Origin: an uncultured bacterium
Lineage (GTDB): Bacteria > Cyanobacteriota > Vampirovibrionia > Gastranaerophilales > Gastranaerophilaceae
DNA length: 10,180 nucleotides
NCBI GenBank assembly: GCA_937894665.1
Contig: CALAWF010000120.1
Span: 1 to 10,180 of the forward strand
Direction: 5' to 3'
This document shows, one piece after another, positions 6,787 to 10,180 of this stretch. The position numbers and the translations under genes are program-made. The notes under the pieces are model-generated. The model was not told the DNA's origin, ran no database searches, and saw nothing but the letters and a program-made list of their open reading frames with translations. Within the stretch, counting starts at the first letter, position 1, and the number at the start of each line of letters is the position of its first letter.

Positions 6787-7117
6787 CATCCATCCAACTT
6801 TGGGTGTATTCGGAAATTTCGTTTTTTACAATTCCCCTGACAAGTATTGCATAGTTGATATTTATGCAATCAATTTTTCCAATCTCTTCAACTTGATATG
6901 CATGGCTTCCGCAATTATGGCAAAATCCTTCTTCCGGAACAACTTCTCCATCTCGAATTGTTGCCCTTTGTTTGACTCCACAGCAGGCACATCTTGTTAT
7001 GTACCAATGGTTTTCAATAAGTTCTCCGCAATCGGGACAATAGCCAATGTCATCCTCAATCGGAACTTTCGGATGCGTACATTTTTTGTTTAAATTAAAT
7101 AGCTCACTCCATCTCAT
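6746..7117 (-). CDS. Small zinc-ribbon protein of unknown function
   Basis: A soluble protein of 123 residues. Possible metal ligands are C13 and H15 (CTH), C27-x2-C30 (YCPDCGELI), C43/C45/C46 (RCACCG) and C66-x2-C69 (FCHNCG). The spacing suggests two zinc ribbons, perhaps 27/30 with 43/46 as one and 66/69 with another pair. The middle resembles zinc-ribbon hypothetical proteins ('CPDCGE...W...CxxCG'), but I cannot name the family. The C-terminal 35 residues are cysteine-free and probably helical. It shows no transmembrane segment or signal peptide. The reading frame is credible because CxxC pairs and codon use are coherent and the opposite frame has no recognisable content. It converges on spmB with a 41-base overlap. 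AAAGAG lies very close to the ATG, and a TTGACT/TATACA promoter may place +1 at the start codon. A role with SpmAB is not shown. Confidence 0.8.
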   Translation of the reverse strand: MRWSELFNLNKKCTHPKVPIEDDIGYCPDCGELIENHWYITRCACCGVKQRATIRDGEVVPEEGFCHNCGSHAYQVEEIGKIDCININYAILVRGIVKNEISEYTQSWMDAIQTSGYIPKLRQ

Positions 7118-7123
7118 ACTCTT

Positions 7124-7151
7124 TGTATAATTATGAGTTCTTAAAAGTCAA
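7124..7151 (-). promoter_or_regulatory. Candidate promoter of the zinc-ribbon gene
   Basis: On the minus strand, the -35 box TTGACT (7151-7146) and a 16-base spacer lead to the -10 box TATACA (7129-7124, four of six consensus bases). The predicted +1 falls at 7117, the first base of the start codon, which would be another leaderless arrangement. AAAGAG directly before the ATG offers an alternative, conventional reading if transcription starts upstream. Confidence 0.4.
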
Positions 7152-7180
7152 TGAAATGTCGATAAGTCAATAAGTTCATT

Positions 7181-7219
7181 AAAAGTCTATAGGTCTATAG
7201 GTGAATAAGTCTATAAGTT
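7181..7219. repeat. TATAGAC short tandem array, right copy of the inverted pair
   Basis: Units of AAGTCTATA and GGTCTATAG fill this 39-base stretch. It matches the reverse complement of 5564-5602 at 34 of 39 positions. Related AAGTCAAT units extend to its left (7146-7178), and GGTCAATGAAT sits at the equivalent place beside the left copy, so homology may reach past the core. Confidence 0.8.
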
Positions 7220-7239
7220 CTTTATATATTTGTCTGTTT

Positions 7240-7259
7240 CCCTCTCCAATGGGAGAGGG
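7240..7259. repeat. Short C-rich palindrome, relative of the 5443-5468 element
   Basis: CCCTCTCC (7240-7247) pairs perfectly with GGAGAGGG (7252-7259) across the loop AATG. Only a short T-run follows, so it is weak as a terminator. It shares the CCCTCTCC arm with the REP-like element left of spmA. Confidence 0.55.
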
Positions 7260-7339
7260 TTTGATTAGCAAGATGAAAACTATTTTTTTTGAAATTGTAA
7301 CAAAATGTAAATATGGGGTTCAAAAGGCTGAAACCCAGT

Positions 7340-7345
7340 TATAAT
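7340..7345 (+). promoter_or_regulatory. Possible -10 box upstream of the 142-residue protein gene
   Basis: A consensus TATAAT lies 109 bases before the ATG at 7454. No good -35 box is found 16-18 bases upstream (GGTTCA is the nearest), so the promoter is uncertain. Initiation here would put the ATATG array at the 5' end of the transcript. Confidence 0.3.
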
Positions 7346-7350
7346 GCCCT

Positions 7351-7375
7351 ATATGATATGATATGATATGATGTG
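7351..7375 (+). repeat. Pentanucleotide tandem repeat (ATATG)4 plus one variant unit
   Basis: Four perfect ATATG units (7351-7370) are followed by ATGTG (7371-7375). The array lies just downstream of a TATAAT box and 78 bases before the next start codon. Short tandem repeats of this kind can change copy number by replication slippage. Confidence 0.85.
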
Positions 7376-7453
7376 GTGGGGTGTGGCAATTTTGTATTTT
7401 ATCTCTTTTTTATATATCTGTGTGTAGAAAAATTTATAGAAAGTAGGTAAAAA

Positions 7454-7882
7454 ATGTTGGACAATTGTAGATTACTTGATAGTCGATTATACAAAGGAAA
7501 AAATGGTACGTTATTATTACAAAAGTATAGGGATAATGATGTTTTTGGTGATGTGAGATTAACTTTATCAACACTGGGTGATAATGGTGAAATAAAGCAC
7601 GTTGCCGCAAAGTGTTATAGTAAAAGTGGTGATTTTGCTAAATGGGTTAATGGTTCTGCTCGTACTGGTGATCTAATTAGCGTTTCAGACCATGGTAAGA
7701 CTTTAGCGTTGGTAAAAAAATCTTCTGGTGATTCTTTTTCCATTGATGATTTGGGTGTCAAGGGGAACATTCCAAGTAGATCTGTTTTTGAAATTAAAGA
7801 TTTCTGTAAAAGTTTTGGTCCTCGTGGCGAAATAGCATTTAAGAGATTTGTTGCATTTGTAGAAAAAATGTGCAAAAGATAA
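7454..7882 (+). CDS. Hypothetical protein, 142 residues, family not recognised
   Basis: I do not recognise this protein. It is soluble, with no signal peptide or membrane segment, and rich in Lys and Arg. Residues 1-85 alternate hydrophobic and charged positions (GTLLLQKY, DVRLTLSTL, DLISVSDH, KTLALVKK), as expected for a beta-rich fold. Residues 105-142 (SVFEIKDFCKSFGPRGEIAFKRFVAFVEKMCKR) look helical and end strongly basic. That combination would suit a small nucleic-acid-binding protein, which is speculation. The start at 7454 has a TAGGT stretch (7443-7447) as a modest ribosome binding site. It is a single gene between a repeat-rich gap and a hairpin terminator. The coherent composition and absence of any better frame support it being real, but the codon use (GGTGATAATGG-like, many GTT/AGT) is slightly different from neighbouring genes, so recent acquisition is possible. 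Confidence 0.65.
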   Translation: MLDNCRLLDSRLYKGKNGTLLLQKYRDNDVFGDVRLTLSTLGDNGEIKHVAAKCYSKSGDFAKWVNGSARTGDLISVSDHGKTLALVKKSSGDSFSIDDLGVKGNIPSRSVFEIKDFCKSFGPRGEIAFKRFVAFVEKMCKR

Positions 7883-7900
7883 AATTAAAAGGCTAATAAA

Positions 7901-7933
7901 AATCGGGCGGAATTATTTAATTCCCGCCCGATT
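7901..7933 (-). terminator. Hairpin terminator between the hypothetical gene and pgk (copy 2 of the repeated hairpin)
   Basis: AATCGGGCGGAATT (7901-7914) pairs with 7919-7933 across an ATTT loop, with one bulged C at about 7923. On the minus strand a T-rich run (ATTTTTATTA) follows the stem, so it should stop pgk transcription. It can also close the plus-strand gene, with a poorer T-run. The core matches the hairpin at 5347-5370 except for one extra C. Confidence 0.8.
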
Positions 7934-7959
7934 CCAATTTGAAATATTTAAAACTTCAA

Positions 7960-9210
7960 TTATGCTTCATCTAAAGCTGCAACGCCTGGTAATACTTTAC
8001 CTTCGATGAATTCTAATGAAGCACCACCACCTGTTGATACGTGAGTGAAGTCTTCAGCTTTGAAAAATTTCTTAGCAGCTGAAACAGAGTCACCACCACC
8101 AATAAGTGAGAATGCTCCGTTTGCTGTTGCCTCTGCAATTGCTTCAGCGATAGCCTTTGAGCCACCGGCAAATGTATCAAATTCGAATACTCCTGCAGGA
8201 CCGTTCCAAAGGATTGTCTTCGCTGCCTTAATAGCCTCGGCAAATGCCTTACGTGCCTCTGGACCGGCATCCATACCTTCCCAAGCGTCTGGAATATTCT
8301 TAACGTCACATACCTGTGTATTGGCATTGTTGCTGAAGTCATCACCAGCAAGGCAATCTGTTGCAAGAACGAGGTTTACACCTTTTTCCTTTGCCTTCTT
8401 CATCACGTCGAGAGCAACGTCCAACTTGTCATCCTCACAGATAGACTTGCCAATCTTACCGCCCTGTGCCTTTGAGAAGGTATATGTCATACCACCGCAA
8501 AGGATAAGGTTGTCAACCTTGTCGAGAAGATTCTCGATGATTCCAATCTTGGTAGATACCTTTGAACCACCCATGATTGCTGTAAATGGACGCTTGATAT
8601 CAGAAAGCACTTTGTGTACTGCATCAACTTCTTTCTCCATCAAATAACCAAGCATCTTATGATCTTTATCGAAGAACTCATCGATTACAGCTGTTGAAGC
8701 ATGCTTGCGGTGAGCTGTACCAAATGCATCCATAACATAGCAGTCTGCATACGAAGCAAGTTTCTTGGCAAAATCCTTCTGCTTCTTCTTCATCTCCTCT
8801 TTTGCCTGAGCGTAAGCCGGATCTTCCTTGTCGATACCTACTGGCTTTCCTTCTTCCTCTGCATAGAAACGGAGATTCTCCAAAAGCAGTGCCTCACCAG
8901 CCTTGAGTTCAGCCACTTCCTTATCTGCATTAGCACAGTCTGAAGCAAATTTTACATCTACACCAAGTGCATCTGATACGTTCTTTACGATCTGACTAAG
9001 TGACAGTTTTGGATTCACCTTGCCTTTTGGTTTACCCATATGGCTCATCATGATAAGTGCACCACCGTCAGAAAGTACTTTCTTTAATGTTGGGAGGGCA
9101 CCACGGATACGTGTATCATCTGTTACATTTCCATTCTCATCCAATGGTACATTAAAATCAACGCGCACGATTGCCTTTTTTCCGGCAAAGTTGAAATCTT
9201 CGATTTTCAT
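7960..9210 (-). CDS. pgk: Phosphoglycerate kinase, Bacteroidota-type with a different-looking C-terminal tail
   Basis: A glycolytic enzyme that makes ATP and 3-phosphoglycerate from 1,3-bisphosphoglycerate in the cytosol; 416 residues, full length. Substrate-side motifs are VDFNVPLD (17-24), TRIRGALPTL (33-42), SHMGKPKG (56-63), LLLENLRFY and AFGTAHRKHAST. The nucleotide domain has GGSKVSTKIGIIENLL, GPAGVFEFDTFAGG and GGGDS (371-375). The segment DPAYAQAKEEMKKKQKDFAK and overall wording match Bacteroidota/Prevotella enzymes as I remember them. No Shine-Dalgarno precedes the ATG (the upstream bases are AAAGAACAAAGAATT), as is usual in that phylum. The tail after GGGDS departs from the Bacteroidota ending I know (NKFGLADKVSYVSTGGG), reading SAAKKFFKAEDFTHVSTGGG. 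Its three Leu codons (399, 407, 413) are all TTA, while in the rest of the gene I found a single TTA among more than twenty. A hybrid gene or hybrid assembly is likely. Confidence 0.95.
   Translation of the reverse strand: MKIEDFNFAGKKAIVRVDFNVPLDENGNVTDDTRIRGALPTLKKVLSDGGALIMMSHMGKPKGKVNPKLSLSQIVKNVSDALGVDVKFASDCANADKEVAELKAGEALLLENLRFYAEEEGKPVGIDKEDPAYAQAKEEMKKKQKDFAKKLASYADCYVMDAFGTAHRKHASTAVIDEFFDKDHKMLGYLMEKEVDAVHKVLSDIKRPFTAIMGGSKVSTKIGIIENLLDKVDNLILCGGMTYTFSKAQGGKIGKSICEDDKLDVALDVMKKAKEKGVNLVLATDCLAGDDFSNNANTQVCDVKNIPDAWEGMDAGPEARKAFAEAIKAAKTILWNGPAGVFEFDTFAGGSKAIAEAIAEATANGAFSLIGGGDSVSAAKKFFKAEDFTHVSTGGGASLEFIEGKVLPGVAALDEA
8014..8200. other. Probable junction between two genomes inside the 3' part of pgk
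   Basis: Right of this interval codons are GC-richer and Leu is CTT, CTC, CTG or TTG. Left of it Leu is TTA and GC falls (hand counts: 57% at 8221-8280, 42% at 7981-8040). The GGT triplets encoding GGGD at 8089-8100 are a conserved short stretch where two pgk genes could be joined. The exact base cannot be fixed from sequence alone. Confidence 0.5.
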
Positions 9211-9430
9211 AATTCTTTGTTCTTTATGTTTTATAAAACTTATTTTTTCCTTTTCTAAGATTTATAAGTTGTATTTATTACATCTTATATTGCAAAAGTA
9301 CAAAAAATGTTCGTCTTTTTGAAGCTTAATATTTAATATTTTACGAATTTTGACACGAAATACAACCAAATGTAAAACTGATATTGCAAAAGATAGGCAT
9401 TTGAGTTATACTTTTCTTCTTTTTGGGTAT
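9211..9430 (-). promoter_or_regulatory. pgk upstream region with Bacteroidota-type -7 box
   Basis: Minus-strand TACTTTTG (9300-9293) fits the Bacteroidota -7 consensus TAnnTTTG and is followed by a leader of about 80 bases to the pgk ATG. A clear -33 TTTG at the usual distance is absent. A second TAnnTTTG match, TACATTTG, lies at 9374-9367. The leader holds a 7-bp inverted repeat, AACTTAT (9237-9243) with ATAAGTT (9264-9270). No terminator for rsmA is evident, and the region is strongly AT-rich. Confidence 0.5.
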
Positions 9431-10180
9431 TTAACTTTGTTGATTCAGTTTGGCTGAAACGAGATTCGTAAGTTCTACAAACTGTTCTATCGATAGTTGT
9501 TCCGGACGCTTTGTCATCAGCTCATGGGTAAAGAATTCGTCTGATGTCTCCAGGCCGTTGAGTATCTGTCGAAGTGAAACTCTGAGCATTTTCCGGCGCT
9601 GGTTAAAGACTGTCTTTACGACGCGCTTAAACAATGTTTCATCACAACCAAGTTTGCTGACATTATTACGCGTCATACGAATAACTGCACTCTTTACCTT
9701 TGGCGGTGGATTGAATACGTTCTCGTCTACGGTAAAGAGATATTCCACATCATACCAGGCTTGTGTCAGTACACTCAAGATTCCATATTGCTTGTTGCCT
9801 GGCTTTGATGCCATACGCTGCGCCACTTCGCGCTGTATCATTCCTGTACAACAAGGTATGAGATCGCGATTGTCGAGCATCTTGAAGAATATTTGCGACG
9901 AAATGTCATACGGATAATTACCGGTAAGGACAAACTGTTTACCGTCAAATACTTTATTTAAATCCATACGCAGAAAATCCTCACCTATTATATTATCACG
10001 AAGCATTGGATATGCCTCGTTTAGATAGGCTACTGATTCACGGTCGATCTCGACGACCTTCACAATACGGTTCTTTGCTGTCAGGTATTGCGTAAGCACG
10101 CCCATTCCCGGTCCCACTTCAAGTATCGGTATCTCTGGGCACGCATCTACTGTATCGGCAATACCCTTTGCTACGTTAAG
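9431..10180 (-). CDS. rsmA: 16S rRNA (adenine(1518)-N6/adenine(1519)-N6)-dimethyltransferase, 5' end missing
   Basis: Dimethylates the two adjacent adenines in the helix 45 loop of 16S rRNA during late 30S assembly, using S-adenosylmethionine. The frame is open from the stop at 9431 to the window edge, 249 residues; about 20 N-terminal residues are missing. SAM motif I is LEVGPGMGVLTQYL, followed by VVEIDRESVAYL (motif II) and the catalytic NYPYDISSQIFF, where many bacteria have NLPY. The C-terminal rRNA-contacting part includes VFNPPPKVKSAVIRM, FNQRRKMLRVSL, and the ending KRPEQLSIEQFVELTNL. The GTG at 10117 lies within motif I and is not the start. GPGMGVLT and NYPYDISS are typical of Bacteroidota enzymes as I recall them, which agrees with the pgk next to it in the same orientation. 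The two are separated by 220 bases with a probable separate pgk promoter. Confidence 0.95.
   Translation of the reverse strand, partial: LNVAKGIADTVDACPEIPILEVGPGMGVLTQYLTAKNRIVKVVEIDRESVAYLNEAYPMLRDNIIGEDFLRMDLNKVFDGKQFVLTGNYPYDISSQIFFKMLDNRDLIPCCTGMIQREVAQRMASKPGNKQYGILSVLTQAWYDVEYLFTVDENVFNPPPKVKSAVIRMTRNNVSKLGCDETLFKRVVKTVFNQRRKMLRVSLRQILNGLETSDEFFTHELMTKRPEQLSIEQFVELTNLVSAKLNQQS

Larger units (their letters stand above)
7118..7453. other. Repeat-rich intergenic region between the zinc-ribbon gene and the 142-residue protein gene
   Basis: This 336-base gap has no credible gene. It holds the divergent promoter of the zinc-ribbon gene, AAGTCAAT/AAGTCTATA repeat units (7146-7219), and a C-rich hairpin (7240-7259). 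An imperfect inverted repeat follows, GGGTTCA (7316-7322) against TGAAACCC (7329-7336) with one bulge. After it come a TATAAT box, an ATATG pentamer array and a G/T-rich stretch (7371-7387). Confidence 0.7.

Noticed and set aside
6779..7093. Plus-strand open frame of 104 codons after spmB
   Set aside because: It is antisense to the zinc-ribbon gene, whose ordered CxxC pairs show which strand codes.
8045..8647. A 200-codon open frame on the plus strand opposite pgk
   Set aside because: It is antisense to clearly coding pgk sequence, has low-complexity Ala/Ser content and no recognisable motif or ribosome binding site.
9237..9270. Inverted repeat in the pgk leader considered as a riboswitch
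   Set aside because: It has only 7 AT-rich base pairs with a long AT-rich loop, and no conserved riboswitch core can be recognised.
9450..9917. A 155-codon open frame on the plus strand opposite rsmA
   Set aside because: It is a shadow of the rsmA coding strand; the Ser/Arg-rich product resembles no family.

Overview
The window reads as two pieces of different origin. Bases 1 to about 8,000 are AT-rich (38% GC in a hand count of 601-660). They carry genes with clear Shine-Dalgarno sites and hairpin-plus-T-run terminators. A lipopolysaccharide gene (kdsA) and an RseP-type site-2 protease point to a low-GC bacterium with an outer membrane. My best guess, from general knowledge and not proven here, is a gut Gastranaerophilales/Vampirovibrionia ('Melainabacteria') genome. 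From about 8,100 to the right edge, pgk and rsmA look like Bacteroidota, probably Prevotella-like. That part has higher GC (57% at 8221-8280), no Shine-Dalgarno before pgk, a TAnnTTTG-type promoter box, and RsmA motifs GPGMGVLT and NYPYDISS.

Layout: a tight operon kdsA (5' end missing) - MBL-fold hydrolase - pheS (1-2438) ends in a hairpin terminator. rseP follows (2506-3873), closed by a 16-bp perfect-stem terminator. Next is an ArsB/NhaD-family ion transporter (3997-5319) with its own promoter. A 329-bp repeat-rich gap leads to the overlapping pair spmA-spmB (5649-6786), which meets a convergent zinc-ribbon gene (6746-7117, minus). A second repeat-rich gap precedes an unrecognised 142-residue protein gene (7454-7882). 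A hairpin at 7901-7933 separates it from pgk (minus) and rsmA (minus, 5' end missing).

Functionally the left part mixes envelope and housekeeping work: Kdo synthesis for LPS, Phe-tRNA charging, intramembrane proteolysis, ion export, and the membrane pair SpmA/SpmB. No complete new defence or mobile system is evident. The most notable points are: (1) a probable cross-phylum junction inside the 3' end of pgk; (2) repeat families arranged in mirror order around the spmAB/zinc-ribbon segment; (3) promoters placed so that spmA, and perhaps the zinc-ribbon gene, would be transcribed as leaderless mRNAs; (4) a KdsA that resembles the metal-dependent class but cannot have that class's metal-binding Cys.
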